From: Methylobacterium brachiatum
GTDB taxonomy: Bacteria; Pseudomonadota; Alphaproteobacteria; Rhizobiales; Beijerinckiaceae
DNA: 64,000 bases
Assembly: GCF_020523825.1 (NCBI RefSeq)
Contig: NZ_JAJALK010000005.1
Coordinates: forward strand, 124,001 to 188,000
Direction of reading: 5' to 3'
Made by a program: the position numbers and the translations under genes. The notes below the pieces were generated by a model. That model saw only the letters and a list, made by a program, of their open reading frames with translations. It did not search any database and was not told the DNA's origin. Below are positions 8,314 to 17,472 of this stretch, piece by piece (within the stretch, counting starts at the first letter, position 1; every line of letters begins with the position of its first letter).

Positions 8314-8712
8314 GTGATCTCGATCTCGGGCCTGCCGGCCTTCCTGCTCTACGTCGTGACGGCCGGGGGCCTGATCGGCCTCTATCTGCTCGTCTATACC
8401 CTCGCCACCGCCCACAACGAGCTCGCGCTGATCCGCCGGGACGTGGCGGCGGCCGCGGTGGCCCTCGGCTTCAGCCTGGTCGGCTTCGCGTTGCCGCTCG
8501 CGGTGGCGATCTACAACGCCCAATCGATCCTCGATTGCATCGTCTGGGGCCTCGTCGCCCTCGTCGTGCAGATCCTGATCTACTGGCTCGTGCGCCTCGC
8601 GGTGCCCGATCTCTCCCAGCGCATCGAGGACGGGCGGATGGCCGCCGCCGTGCTCCTGGGCGCGGCCTCCTTCGCGGGCGGCCTCGTCAACGCCGCCTCG
8701 ATGACCGCCTGA
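8314..8712 (+). CDS. DUF350 family membrane protein (YjfL-like)
   Basis: A 132-residue inner-membrane protein with four helices in two DUF350-like halves. The segment AVALGFSLVGFALPLAVAI is typical. The GTG start at 8314 has AGGGAG at 8302-8307. DUF350 proteins usually accompany DUF1190 and YgiC/YjfC-type ATP-grasp proteins, which is the order here. The next gene begins two bases after the stop. Function is unknown; membrane anchoring of the ATP-grasp enzyme is an inference. Confidence 0.8.
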   Translation: MISISGLPAFLLYVVTAGGLIGLYLLVYTLATAHNELALIRRDVAAAAVALGFSLVGFALPLAVAIYNAQSILDCIVWGLVALVVQILIYWLVRLAVPDLSQRIEDGRMAAAVLLGAASFAGGLVNAASMTA

Positions 8713-8713
8713 C

Positions 8714-9376
8714 ATGGCGGAGGCGCGCCCGGTCGGGGCCGGGGAAGACCCCGCCGAGAGAAGCCGCCGCAAGCGCTCGGCCGCCATCTCCCTGGTCCTG
8801 GTCACGGGGGCGGGCGCCGCGGCGCTGGGGCTGGGCTGGCTCGATCCCTCCCAGAAGGAGGAGGACGCCCTCGTCTACGACAGCCTCGCCGCCTGCATCG
8901 GCCAGGGGCTGCGCACGGAGGATGCCTGCACGACCGATTACGCGGCGGCCCAGTCGGCCTATGCCGCCACCGCGCCGCGCTACGCCACCGCGGAGGCGTG
9001 CCGGGCGCATCACGGTGCCGCTGGCTGCGTGGCCGGGGAGACGATCGCCCCGGACGCGGCCGGATCCTTCGTGCCCCTGATGGCCGGCTACATGATCGGG
9101 CGCACGCTGGAGCAGGGCCTGCCGGCCCAGCCGCTCTACCGGCACGCGGAGGAGATTCCGGCCGCCGGCGGAAGCGGCGGTGGGGGCGGCGGCTATTGCA
9201 CCGGTTCGGGCGGCCGGGTCTACGCGTCGGCGGGCCGCCCGGCGACCCGCGTCGCCTCCAGCGTGGCGCGCACGACCGCGTCCGCGCCCCGGATGGTCTC
9301 CCAGGGCGGGTTCGGGGCGACCGGGCGGGCGATCGCGTCCGCGGGCAGCCGTTCGGACGGGTTCGGGGGCGGCTGA
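8714..9376 (+). CDS. DUF1190 family protein (YgiB-like)
   Basis: A 220-residue protein with a basic N-terminus and one hydrophobic segment (about residues 24-42), then a soluble domain with paired cysteines (LAACIGQGL, EDACTTDYA, EACRAHHGAAGCVAG). The MAGYMIGRTLEQG segment is typical of YgiB. The C-terminal 70 residues are Gly/Ser-rich (a run of six glycines near 155-160). It overlaps the next gene (TGATG) and follows DUF350 by one base, so the three are cotranscribed. It is probably membrane-anchored or a lipoprotein-like periplasmic factor; its role is unknown. Confidence 0.8.
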   Translation: MAEARPVGAGEDPAERSRRKRSAAISLVLVTGAGAAALGLGWLDPSQKEEDALVYDSLAACIGQGLRTEDACTTDYAAAQSAYAATAPRYATAEACRAHHGAAGCVAGETIAPDAAGSFVPLMAGYMIGRTLEQGLPAQPLYRHAEEIPAAGGSGGGGGGYCTGSGGRVYASAGRPATRVASSVARTTASAPRMVSQGGFGATGRAIASAGSRSDGFGGG

Positions 9377-10542
9377 TGCGCCGGGTGTCCCTGCCGGAAC
9401 GGCCCGATTGGCGCGATCACGCGGCCCGGGCCGGCTTCACCTTCCACACCTTCGACGACGAACCCTACTGGGACGAGAGCGCCTATTACGCCTTCACCCT
9501 GGCCGAGATCGAGGACGACATCGAGGGGCCGACCCGGGAGCTCCACGCCCTCTGCCTCGCCTTCGTCGAGCGGGCCGTGACGGATGGCGCGATCCTCGCC
9601 TCCCTGGCGATCCCCGAACTGGCCTGGGACGCCATCGCGGACAGTTTCCGGCGGCGCGACCCGTCCCTCTACGGACGGATGGATCTTCGCTACGGCGGCG
9701 CCGGGAGCGGGCCGGCCAAGCTCCTCGAATACAATGCCGACACGCCGACCGCACTCTACGAGAGCGCGGTGTTCCAGTGGCTCTGGCTGGAGGATGGGCT
9801 GGCCCGCGGAATCCTGCCCGCGGGAACGGACCAGTTCAACGCGCTCCACGAGCGGCTGATCGCACGCCTCGCCGCGATGGGGCTCCCCGGCACCCTTTCC
9901 TTCACCTGCTATCCCGACGCGCCAGAGGACCGGGGCACGGTGGCCTACCTCCAGGACTGCGCCGTGCAGGCCGGGCTCGCCGCCCCGTTCGTGCCGCTGG
10001 AGGCGATCGGCCTGTCCGAGGACGGGCACTTCCTCGACGGCGGCGGCCGGCCCCTCGCCGCCCTGTTCAAGCTCTATCCCTGGGAGTGGATGTTCGGCGA
10101 CGCCTTCGGGGCGGCGGTCGGCGCCACGCCGACCCGCTTCGTGGAGCCGCCCTGGAAGGCCGTGCTGTCCAACAAGGGCCTGCTCGCCCATCTCTGGGCG
10201 ATGGCGCCCGGCCATCCGAACCTGCTCCCGGCCTATTTCGAGGCCGACCCCGCCAAGGCGGCGCTGGGCAAATCCTTCGTGCGCAAGCCGCTCGTCTCGC
10301 GCGAGGGCGCCAACATCCTGCTCGTGCGCGACGGCGTGCTCCTGGAGCGCGACGCGGGCCCCTACGGCCGCGAAGGCTTCGTGCGGCAGGCGCTGGCCGA
10401 GCTTCCGGTCTTCGCCGGCCGCCATGCCCTGGTGGGGAGCTGGATCGTCGGCGACGAGCCCGCTGGCCTGTGCATGCGCGAGGGCCCGTCCCGCATCACC
10501 ACCGACCGGGCGCGGTTCGTACCCCACGTGATCGACGGCTGA
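9376..10542 (+). CDS. Glutathionylspermidine synthase-like ATP-grasp protein (YgiC-like)
   Basis: A 388-residue protein matching the C-terminal ATP-grasp half of glutathionylspermidine synthetase. Visible motifs are KLLEYNADTPTALYE (substrate/Mg region), LFKLYPWEWMF, EPPWKAVLSNKGLLA, and KSFVRKPLVSREGANI (ATP-binding lysines). It lacks the amidase domain of bifunctional Gsp synthetase, as YgiC and YjfC do. It would form an amide bond using ATP, but the acceptor is unknown. The start overlaps the DUF1190 stop. A 13-bp-stem hairpin follows directly. Confidence 0.85.
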   Translation: MRRVSLPERPDWRDHAARAGFTFHTFDDEPYWDESAYYAFTLAEIEDDIEGPTRELHALCLAFVERAVTDGAILASLAIPELAWDAIADSFRRRDPSLYGRMDLRYGGAGSGPAKLLEYNADTPTALYESAVFQWLWLEDGLARGILPAGTDQFNALHERLIARLAAMGLPGTLSFTCYPDAPEDRGTVAYLQDCAVQAGLAAPFVPLEAIGLSEDGHFLDGGGRPLAALFKLYPWEWMFGDAFGAAVGATPTRFVEPPWKAVLSNKGLLAHLWAMAPGHPNLLPAYFEADPAKAALGKSFVRKPLVSREGANILLVRDGVLLERDAGPYGREGFVRQALAELPVFAGRHALVGSWIVGDEPAGLCMREGPSRITTDRARFVPHVIDG

Positions 10543-10574
10543 GGGCCGCCTGCGCGCGACGGCGCGGGCGGCCC
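10543..10574. terminator. Hairpin between convergent genes
   Basis: GGGCCGCC then GCGC pair with GCGC then GGCGGCCC, giving a 13-bp stem (one G-T pair) and a 6-base loop. There is no T-run, but its place between the convergent YgiC-like gene and the gene ending at 10593 fits a bidirectional transcript end. Confidence 0.5.
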
Positions 10575-10592
10575 GATCCTTCGCCGGGGTCG

Positions 10593-11171
10593 CTAGGCCC
10601 GCGTCTCCGTCCAGGGCCGCAACGGCCCGGGGATGCGGAAATCCTCCGGCGTGGCGAAGTCGGAGGCGGCGCCCCGCATGGTTCGCGCGGGCCGCGCGAA
10701 GCCGCTTCGGTCGCTGTAATCGAAGGCGCCGGGCCGCGAGAGGCGCTTCTGGCCGATCAGCCCCTGCGCACAGACCACGTCGAGGACGGTGACGCCCGCG
10801 ACCGCGGCGGTGGCGGCGGCGAGGTTGGACTGCTTCGGGTTGTCGTCCTCGAAGCCGGTCGCCAAGGTGGCGAGATCGAGGGCGTCGCCGCCGACGCGGG
10901 CCAGGATCCAGGGGGTCGGATCGTGGCTCATGAGGATCGCGACGCCGGTCGCCACCTCGCGGACGCCGTAGGCCTGCACCAGGGTCTCGCGGCCCTTGAG
11001 CCCCAGCGCCCGGCACAGGCCGTGCGCGGCGGTCAGTTCCAGGAGGCCCAGCCCGATCGAGAACCAGCCGAGGCCCCGGGCCAGCTCGTCGTGGCGGGTA
11101 TAGGCGCCGCCGCCGGGGGCACCGCGGGGGGCGGTGCGGGGAGCCGGGGGTTGATGCGTGCTGTTGCTCAT
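10593..11171 (-). CDS. Membrane protein, N-terminal-cyclase/dehydrase-associated type
   Basis: A 192-residue protein with three or four hydrophobic segments between residues 30 and 140. The first 25 residues are Pro/Gly-rich. The pattern [33 protein letters not shown] and [13 protein letters not shown] is seen in rhizobial membrane proteins annotated as cyclase/dehydrase-related, but no cyclase domain follows. Its ATG overlaps the stop of the zinc alcohol dehydrogenase gene (ATGA), so the two are translationally coupled. It may anchor or assist that dehydrogenase. Function unknown. Confidence 0.65.
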   Translation of the reverse strand: MSNSTHQPPAPRTAPRGAPGGGAYTRHDELARGLGWFSIGLGLLELTAAHGLCRALGLKGRETLVQAYGVREVATGVAILMSHDPTPWILARVGGDALDLATLATGFEDDNPKQSNLAAATAAVAGVTVLDVVCAQGLIGQKRLSRPGAFDYSDRSGFARPARTMRGAASDFATPEDFRIPGPLRPWTETRA

Positions 11172-12340
11172 GGCCGGATCACCACCTTGATGCAGCCGTC
11201 CTGCTTGTCGCGGAACACCCGATACATTTCCGGGCCGTCCTCCAGCCCGATCGTGTGGGTGATGACGAAGGACGGATCGATCTGGCCGTCCTCGATCCGC
11301 TTGAGCAGGTCGGGGGTCCAGCGGTTGACGTGGGTCTGGCCGGTGCGGACCGTCAGGCCCTTGTTCATCAGGGCGCCGATCGGGAACTTGTCGATCAGGC
11401 CGCCATACACGCCGGGGACCGAGAGCACGCCGGCCGGGCGGCAGACCATGATCATCTGGCGCAGCACGTGGGCGCGGTCGGTCTCCAGCAGCATCGCCTG
11501 CTTGGCCCGGTCGTAGACGGCGTCCACGGCGCCCATGGCGTGCGCCTCGAGCCCGACCGCGTCGATGCACTTCTCCGGGCCCCGGCCGTCGGTCATGTCG
11601 TTGAGGCGGCCGACGATGTTGGGTTCCGCGTCGTAGTCGATCACCTCGGCACCGCCGGCCTCGGCCATCTGCAGGCGCTCGGGCACGCGGTCGATCGCGA
11701 TCACGCGCTTGGCCCCGAGGAGCAGCGCCGAGCGGATCGCCATCTGGCCGACCGCGCCGCAGCCCCAGATCGCCACCGTGTCGGTCGGCTGGATGTCGCA
11801 CTGGACCGCGCCCTGCCAGCCGGTCGGGAACACGTCCGAGAGGAACAGCAGCTTCTCGTCCGAGATGCCCTCGGGGACCTTGATGTGGGTCGAGTCCGCG
11901 AACGGCACGCGCAGGAACTCGGCCTGGCCGCCCGCATAGCCGCCGGTCAGGTGGGTGTAGCCGAACAGGCCGGCGGTCGTGTGCCCGAACGCGGTGTCGC
12001 CCAGCGCCTTGTTGCGGTTCGAGCGCTCGCACACCGAGAAATTGCCGCGCCGGCACTGCTCGCACTGGCCGCAGGTGATGGTGAACGGGACGACGATCCG
12101 GTCGCCGACCTTGAGCGCCTTGTTGTCCTTGCCGACCTCGACGACCTCGCCCATGGCCTCGTGGCCCAGCACGTCGCCCGACTTCATGCCCGGCATGAAG
12201 TGATCGTAGAGGTGGAGGTCCGAACCGCAGATCGCGCAGCTCGTCACCTTGATGATGGCGTCGCGGCCATCCTCGATCTCCGGATCCGGGACCGTGTCGC
12301 AGCGAACGTCACGGGTGCCGTGCCAGACGAGTGCCTTCAT
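11168..12340 (-). CDS. Zinc-dependent alcohol dehydrogenase, formaldehyde-dehydrogenase-like
   Basis: A 390-residue medium-chain dehydrogenase. The catalytic zinc region is [18 protein letters not shown] with [12 protein letters not shown]; the structural zinc site is [16 protein letters not shown] near residues 92-107. The Rossmann fold is [17 protein letters not shown]. The long segment before the C-terminus and [15 protein letters not shown] place it with the glutathione-independent formaldehyde-dehydrogenase-like clade. The substrate is therefore a short alcohol or aldehyde; exact specificity is not visible. It is cotranscribed with the coupled membrane protein downstream, and the manganese catalase gene lies upstream. 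Confidence 0.85.
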   Translation of the reverse strand: MKALVWHGTRDVRCDTVPDPEIEDGRDAIIKVTSCAICGSDLHLYDHFMPGMKSGDVLGHEAMGEVVEVGKDNKALKVGDRIVVPFTITCGQCEQCRRGNFSVCERSNRNKALGDTAFGHTTAGLFGYTHLTGGYAGGQAEFLRVPFADSTHIKVPEGISDEKLLFLSDVFPTGWQGAVQCDIQPTDTVAIWGCGAVGQMAIRSALLLGAKRVIAIDRVPERLQMAEAGGAEVIDYDAEPNIVGRLNDMTDGRGPEKCIDAVGLEAHAMGAVDAVYDRAKQAMLLETDRAHVLRQMIMVCRPAGVLSVPGVYGGLIDKFPIGALMNKGLTVRTGQTHVNRWTPDLLKRIEDGQIDPSFVITHTIGLEDGPEMYRVFRDKQDGCIKVVIRP

Positions 12341-12475
12341 GGGAGCGATGTTCCGGCTGTCATTCCACGGGTGGTTGTCCGGAGACCAACCAACACTCGG
12401 GAGGATTGTTCTGTCCGCACGGCAAAACGGCGCTCCGGGGCCGGCACGCGGGCCGACCGCCGGAACGCCGCGGGC

Positions 12476-13333
12476 TCAGCCGATCTGTTCGGACTGGGCG
12501 GCGCTGTCGGGACGGGCCGGGCCGAGCACCGGCTCCTGACCCATCGGCTGGTTCTGGACGATGCTGTATTCGCCCTTGCCGTCGAGCGACGGGCCCTGGG
12601 TCCAGCGGCCTTCGGGCGGCGGCGAGCCGTCGGCCGAGGACGAGAAGAAGTTGTAGTTGAACTTCTGGTTCTCCTTCTCCTGCGGGAAGGAGTTCGGGAT
12701 CGGCAGGTTGCCCTGATGGCCGCCCAGCTCCTCGATCACCGCCAGCCATTGCTGCTGGTGCATCGTGTCGCGCGCGATCAGGAAGCTCCACATGTCGCGC
12801 ATGCCGGCATCGTTGGTCGCGTTGTAGAGGCGCACGGCCAGGACCCGGCCGGTGCTCTCGGCGGCGACATTGCAGTACATGTCGGCCGCGATGTTGCCGC
12901 TGGCGTAGATGTGGCTCATGTCGAAGGGCAGGCCGTCGGAATTGCCCGGGAAGGCCGCCATGCCGGTGGACAGCAGCGTCTTGTGCAGCATGCCCTCGGC
13001 GATGTGGCGCGGATTCTCGCCGCCCATCACGGCCCCGACGATCGCGTCGGCGGCGCCGGCCTCCTGCACCTTCGTGGGGGCGGTCTCGAGGTTCATCGCC
13101 ACCGCGGTGGCGAGCATCTCGATATGGCCCAGCTCTTCCGTGGCGGTGTTGAGCAGCATGTCGCGATACTTCGTGGTCGGCGCACGATTGCCCCAGGCCT
13201 GGAAGAAGTACTGCATACACACGCGGATCTCGCCCTCGATCCCGCCGATCGCCTGCTGAAGCATGCGCGCGTAGATCGGATCGGGCTTGTCGACCTTCAC
13301 GGGGTATTGGAGGCGCTTGTCGAGGTAATACAT
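12476..13333 (-). CDS. Manganese catalase family protein
   Basis: A 285-residue non-haem catalase that dismutates hydrogen peroxide with a dimanganese centre. Ligand-bearing helices are present: GGIEGEIRVCMQYFFQAWG, NTATEELGHIEMLATAVAM (ELGH), NVAAESTGRV, and DTMHQQQW. The N-terminus MYYLDKRLQYPV is characteristic, which fixes the ATG at 13333; AAGGA lies upstream. The C-terminal 50 residues are Pro/Gln-rich. A candidate EcfG-type stress promoter is noted at 13432-13456. Confidence 0.9.
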   Translation of the reverse strand: MYYLDKRLQYPVKVDKPDPIYARMLQQAIGGIEGEIRVCMQYFFQAWGNRAPTTKYRDMLLNTATEELGHIEMLATAVAMNLETAPTKVQEAGAADAIVGAVMGGENPRHIAEGMLHKTLLSTGMAAFPGNSDGLPFDMSHIYASGNIAADMYCNVAAESTGRVLAVRLYNATNDAGMRDMWSFLIARDTMHQQQWLAVIEELGGHQGNLPIPNSFPQEKENQKFNYNFFSSSADGSPPPEGRWTQGPSLDGKGEYSIVQNQPMGQEPVLGPARPDSAAQSEQIG

Positions 13334-13744
13334 GCTGTCGGGTCCTTGCTGGAGGCACGGCACGGGAGTTCACCGCGCGCGCTTTCAGGGACGCGATGGC
13401 CCGTCAGGGCATCCCGCCTTGCTCCTCGACCAACCGCGCTTCGGGCTATTGGTTCAGTATTCTTTAAGTTCGGCAGGCGATTTTCAGCCTAGTTCGCCCA
13501 CAAAATGGCGCGAAAACCAAACTATGTTAATCGACGGCACGCCCAAGCTTCCGAGACGGACAGCCAAGATAAACCTATGTTGCGATCGATCTTCCGGTGA
13601 CCTTGGTGGCACGGAGGAAACCCGAACTTTTGCTGGCAAAGGGGATCCGGCCACCGTGCAGCGCCGGGTCTTGCAGTGACGGGCCTAGCGTCCCGCGGTG
13701 ATCGCGCGCCAGGGCGGCGTGACCGGGCCGGACGCGCGGCTTGA
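13334..13744. other. Intergenic region upstream of manganese catalase
   Basis: About 410 bases between rsgA and the catalase gene, with an AT-richer stretch at 13445-13590. No convincing gene is seen. On the minus strand a TGAAC-N17-GTT pattern spans 13432-13456, one base away from the EcfG consensus GGAAC at the -35. It is offered only as a candidate catalase promoter. Confidence 0.3.
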
Positions 13745-14779
13745 TCAGGAATGCGGCCGTCTGCGGCCGCGCGGCCCGGCGGGGACCGAGGCGGGCCCGC
13801 GGCTTTCGGTGAGCAGCTTGCGCCAGCGGGTCAGGCGCTCCGGGTCCAGCCGGCCGTCCGCGATGGCGGCCTGCACGGCGCAGCCCGGCTCATGCGCGTG
13901 GGTGCAGTCCCGGAAGCGGCAGGACGGGGCGAGCTCGGTGATCTCGGCGAACAGGGTCGCGATGCCGTCGGCGGCGTCGCTGACCTGGAGCGTGCGCATG
14001 CCCGGCGTGTCGATGACCCAGCCGCCGCCCGCGATGGCGTGCAGCGACCGCGCGGTGGTGGTGTGGCGCCCCTTCGCGTCGTGCTCGCGGATGCCGCCGG
14101 TCTGCTGGGGCGCGTCCCGGCCCGGGCCGGTCAGGGTATTGACCAGGGTCGATTTGCCGACCCCCGACGAGCCGACCAGCGCGATGGTCTGCCCGACGCC
14201 GCACCACGGGGCCAGGAGGCCCGCCGCCTCCGGGACGCGGGGATTGACGGCCAGCACGGTCAGCCCGCGCTGCAGGGCGGCGGCCTGGCGCTCGAAGGTG
14301 CCCGGATCGGCGGTCATGTCCGCCTTGGTGAGCAGGATGACCGGATCGGCGCCCCCCTGGTTGGCCAGCGCCAGGTAGCGCTCCAGCCGGGCCGGGTTGA
14401 AATCGGCGTTGCAGGAGGTGACCACGAACAGGGTGTCGACATTGGCCGCGGCGGCCTGAAGGGTCGCGCTGCCCTCGACGCGCCGTTCCAGGACGGTCTT
14501 GCGGTCCAGCCGGCGCTGCACGGTCAGGGTCTCGGGATCGACCAGGACCCAATCGCCCACCGCGAACGCGCTGGTCTTCGTATGGATCGGGAGCGCCAGC
14601 TCGACGGGGCCGGCGGAGGACAGGGCGGTCAGGCGCGCGCGGTGGACTGTGGCGATCCGCATGGCCGCCAGCGCAGCCTCCTGGGGCTCGCGCTGCTCCT
14701 CGAAGAACGCAGACCATCCCAGGCCTGTCGGCGACATCGCAGGGACGGGGGCGGGATGATCGATCACCGCGTTGCCCAT
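13745..14779 (-). CDS. rsgA: Small ribosomal subunit biogenesis GTPase RsgA
   Basis: A 344-residue circularly permuted GTPase that assists late 30S assembly. The order of motifs is diagnostic: G4 (LLTKAD, near residue 155) precedes G1 (GSSGVGKST, near 205) and G3 (DTPGMR). The OB-fold lies before the GTPase domain, and the C-terminal zinc site is CRFRDCTHAHEPGC. The ATG at 14779 has a poor ribosome-binding site; MSPTGLGWSAFF at 14737 is an alternative. The terminal GPRGRRRPHS tail is basic. Confidence 0.93.
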   Translation of the reverse strand: MGNAVIDHPAPVPAMSPTGLGWSAFFEEQREPQEAALAAMRIATVHRARLTALSSAGPVELALPIHTKTSAFAVGDWVLVDPETLTVQRRLDRKTVLERRVEGSATLQAAAANVDTLFVVTSCNADFNPARLERYLALANQGGADPVILLTKADMTADPGTFERQAAALQRGLTVLAVNPRVPEAAGLLAPWCGVGQTIALVGSSGVGKSTLVNTLTGPGRDAPQQTGGIREHDAKGRHTTTARSLHAIAGGGWVIDTPGMRTLQVSDAADGIATLFAEITELAPSCRFRDCTHAHEPGCAVQAAIADGRLDPERLTRWRKLLTESRGPASVPAGPRGRRRPHS

Positions 14780-14944
14780 GGCACGGCCCCGCGCGGATAG
14801 CCAGGGCGCGCGGCGGACCGTCCTCGAAACGGCGGCCGGGTCGGCTCCCCGGGCGAGCGGCCCGCGCCCGGCGCGTGAAGGCGCCGGATCGATGCCGGCC
14901 GGTCCCGCGTTTCCCGGGACGGCTCATCGCCCCGGAGGATCCTC

Positions 14945-15181
14945 GTGGGACTCACTGCTTTCGTCTTCTTCGTCGTGCCCTGGATGCTGGTCGCGGCCTG
15001 GCTGTTCCGGTCGTCGAATTCCGCCATCCGCATGGGCCTGCCGGCGACGCCCTGGCGCCCGCTCACCGATTTCCCCCCGCCGGTGCGCGACCAGCGGACG
15101 ATGGTCGACACCAGCACGGTGCCGAAGGGCGCGGCCGGGCATACCGCCGACGACAAGCACCGTCCGTTCGAGACGCCGTAG
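14945..15181 (+). CDS. Small single-span membrane protein
   Basis: A 78-residue product with one N-terminal transmembrane helix (about residues 3-21, FVFFVVPWMLVAAWLF) and a polar tail ending HRPFETP. The GTG start is supported by GGAGGA at about 14934-14939. I do not recognise the family. It is divergent from rsgA and stands alone. Confidence 0.6.
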   Translation: MGLTAFVFFVVPWMLVAAWLFRSSNSAIRMGLPATPWRPLTDFPPPVRDQRTMVDTSTVPKGAAGHTADDKHRPFETP

Positions 15182-15562
15182 ACGGCCGCTCGGTCGCGAT
15201 CACCGGCAAGGGACGCCCCCTCGTCCCGGCGCGCCCGCACCGGCGGCCCCCAGGGTTTCGGAGCGTCAGCGCCCGATGCCGCGGGCTCCGTATCCCGCGG
15301 CACCACAGGCCATCCCGGTTCGGAGCCGAGGGCGATAACGGAGCGCGACCGGCCCCATCCCCGGTGGGAGCCACGATGTTCACACATCGCTGCCGGACGA
15401 GGCCCAAGGCCAAGCGCGTCTCTTGCAGCCGAGAACCGTCCGGACCGCGTTCTGTGAACCCGCTCCCCCACCCGGGCGAGCGAACCCGCGCTTTATGCGG
15501 TCGGGAAGGGAGAACCGCCCCCCGTCGCCCAGGACCCCGCGCGGAAATCGAAAATCGCGCGA
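15182..15562. other. Intergenic region, nothing recognised
   Basis: About 380 bases of GC-rich sequence between the small membrane protein and the egtD stop. Frames on both strands are Arg/Pro-rich shadows. No hairpin with a T-run was seen. Confidence 0.4.
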
Positions 15563-16513
15563 TCAGCCCAGACTCTCCAGCAGATGCAGGGCGAAGCTGC
15601 CGCCCTCGGCCTGCCAGAGGCCGCGCGGCTGCCAGCCGCTCTGGATCGCCAGGGCCTGGAACGCCGCCGGGGTGTATTTGTGGGACGTGTCGGTCCGGAC
15701 GTGCTCGGCGGCCGTGAAGGCGATGCTCGCCCCGCCCAGCCGGTAGGTTGCCGGCCGGTGTGCCACGAGATGCGCCTCGACCCGCAGCGGATCGGGGCAG
15801 AGCGTGATCGCGTGCCGGAAATTGGCGAGGTCGAAATCGGCCCCGAGCTCGCGGTTGAGCCGGACCAGGATGTTGCGGTGGAACGCCGCCATCAGCCCGT
15901 CGGCGGCGCCATAGGCGCGCTGCAGCCGCTCGGGTTCGGTGGTGGCGTCGGCCCCCACCAGGAACAGGCTCGGCCCGAGGGTCGCCCGGGCCCGTTCCAG
16001 GAACAGGGCGGCCTCCAGGGGCGCGAAGTTGCCGATGCTGGTGCCGGGATAGAAGCCCAGGATTCCGCCCGGCCCCGCCGTGACCGGAAGCTGCACCGGC
16101 TTCGAGTAATCGGCGCAGACCGGCACCATGGCGATGCCGGGATAATCCGGCGCCAGGCGGCGGATCGCGCCCTCCAGGTATTCCCCCGAGATGTCGATCG
16201 CCACGTAGGCGGCCGGCTCGGTCAGGGCGTCGAGCAGCGTGCGGATCTTGCGGCTCGCGCCGCTGCCGAACTCCACCACGGTCACCCCCGGCGCCACCCG
16301 GGCCGCGAGCTCCGCGGCGACCCGGGGCAGCAGCGTCATCTCCTCCCGGGTCGGGTAGTAATCGGGATTGTGGCAGATCCGGTCGAACAGGTCGGAGCCG
16401 GTCTCGTCCCAGAGATACTTGCCCGGCAGGGTTTTGGGCTCGGCCGTCAGGCCCGCCAGGGCGTCGCGCAGGAATTCCTGCTGCGCATCGGGGATATCGG
16501 CCGGGGCGCTCAC
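15563..16513 (-). CDS. egtD: L-histidine N-alpha-methyltransferase family protein (EgtD-like)
   Basis: A 316-residue SAM-dependent methyltransferase of the EgtD/DUF2260 family, which trimethylates histidine to hercynine in ergothioneine synthesis. The SAM loop is VEFGSGASRKI (near 79-90) and the histidine-pocket asparagine lies in GTSIGNF. The substrate-carboxylate region, TEIS in the mycobacterial enzyme, reads TDTS here (residues 274-277), so the pocket glutamate is an aspartate. The start is GTG, overlapping the stop of the upstream methyltransferase (GTGA). No egtB is in the window, so its pathway partner is elsewhere or the substrate differs. Confidence 0.82.
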   Translation of the reverse strand: MSAPADIPDAQQEFLRDALAGLTAEPKTLPGKYLWDETGSDLFDRICHNPDYYPTREEMTLLPRVAAELAARVAPGVTVVEFGSGASRKIRTLLDALTEPAAYVAIDISGEYLEGAIRRLAPDYPGIAMVPVCADYSKPVQLPVTAGPGGILGFYPGTSIGNFAPLEAALFLERARATLGPSLFLVGADATTEPERLQRAYGAADGLMAAFHRNILVRLNRELGADFDLANFRHAITLCPDPLRVEAHLVAHRPATYRLGGASIAFTAAEHVRTDTSHKYTPAAFQALAIQSGWQPRGLWQAEGGSFALHLLESLG

Positions 16514-17472
16514 GGCCGGGTCACCGTGACGACGACCAGGGCGAGGCGCTCGACATCGGCGTAGACCGCGTTCGCCAGTTCCTCGCCGTACTCGTCCGGG
16601 TCGAATTCCCGGTAGGTCCAGTCCAGCCCGGCCCGGCCGCAGGCCTCGGCGACGGCGTCGCGGAACGGGTCCGCCCCCTCGACGATCGCCGCGCCGGTGA
16701 ACATCACGAGGCTGCCCCCGGGGGCGAGCCGCTCGATCGCCTGCTCGACCACCGCCAACGGCAGGCCGGCGCCCAGCGGGCCGCCGCCGTGCCGGTAGGC
16801 CCGGGCCGCGGGATCGACCATGAAGGGCGGGTTCGACACGATCAGGTCGAAGGCGCCCTCGACGTCGCGCAGCATGTCGCTGTGCCGGGCCTCGACGCCG
16901 TCGGTGCCGGCGAGCCGGGCGTTGACCCGGGCGGCCCGCAGGGCGGCGGGGTTGATGTCGACCAGCACCACCTCGGCCCCCGGCGACCGCTTGGCGATGC
17001 AGATCCCGGCCGCACCCGAGCCGCAGCCGAGATCGACCGCCCGGCGTACCGGGGTCTTGCGCGCCGCCAGATGGGCCAGCACCGCGCCGACGAAGCGCAT
17101 CGTGTCGGGCCCGAAGAACACCGCGTCGGTCGCGCTCGGCGGGTAGGAGGAATGGGCGAACAGCTCGTCGTCGAGGCTGGAGAACCGGACGGTGGGGCGC
17201 AGGAGCCCGCCGTCTTCGACCACCGCCCCGGCCTCCCGCATCAGCGCCAGGAGCGGCGCCGGCAGGATCTCCGCCCGGAACGGCCTGGACCAGCCGACCA
17301 CGTCGCGCAGGTTGCGCGCCTCGGCGTTCTGCGATCGGGCGTTGACGATGGCGTGGGTGGCGGGCGTCACGGTGGTGAAATTGTAGCCGGCTTCACGGAG
17401 TGCATGGCCGAGAGCCAGCAAAGCGTCCGTGTTGTCCGGAAAGGGCTCGGCCACGGGATCGGATCGCGTCAT
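16510..17472 (-). CDS. Class I SAM-dependent methyltransferase, HemK/PrmC-like
   Basis: A 320-residue methyltransferase. The SAM-binding motif is AVDLGCGSGAAGICIA, followed by VLVDINPAALRAAR and the catalytic NPPF tetrapeptide in DLIVSNPPFMVDP. An NPPY/NPPF motif indicates N-methylation of an amide or amine, as in PrmC, TrmN6 and RlmG. An N-terminal domain of about 130 residues precedes it. ATG at 17472. It overlaps egtD by four bases, so the two methyltransferases are made together; the target is not visible. Confidence 0.78.
   Translation of the reverse strand: MTRSDPVAEPFPDNTDALLALGHALREAGYNFTTVTPATHAIVNARSQNAEARNLRDVVGWSRPFRAEILPAPLLALMREAGAVVEDGGLLRPTVRFSSLDDELFAHSSYPPSATDAVFFGPDTMRFVGAVLAHLAARKTPVRRAVDLGCGSGAAGICIAKRSPGAEVVLVDINPAALRAARVNARLAGTDGVEARHSDMLRDVEGAFDLIVSNPPFMVDPAARAYRHGGGPLGAGLPLAVVEQAIERLAPGGSLVMFTGAAIVEGADPFRDAVAEACGRAGLDWTYREFDPDEYGEELANAVYADVERLALVVVTVTRP

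Noticed and set aside
8251..8317. Short frame overlapping the DUF350 start (GTGA)
   Set aside because: Only 21 codons and no ribosome-binding site; the overlap is probably chance.
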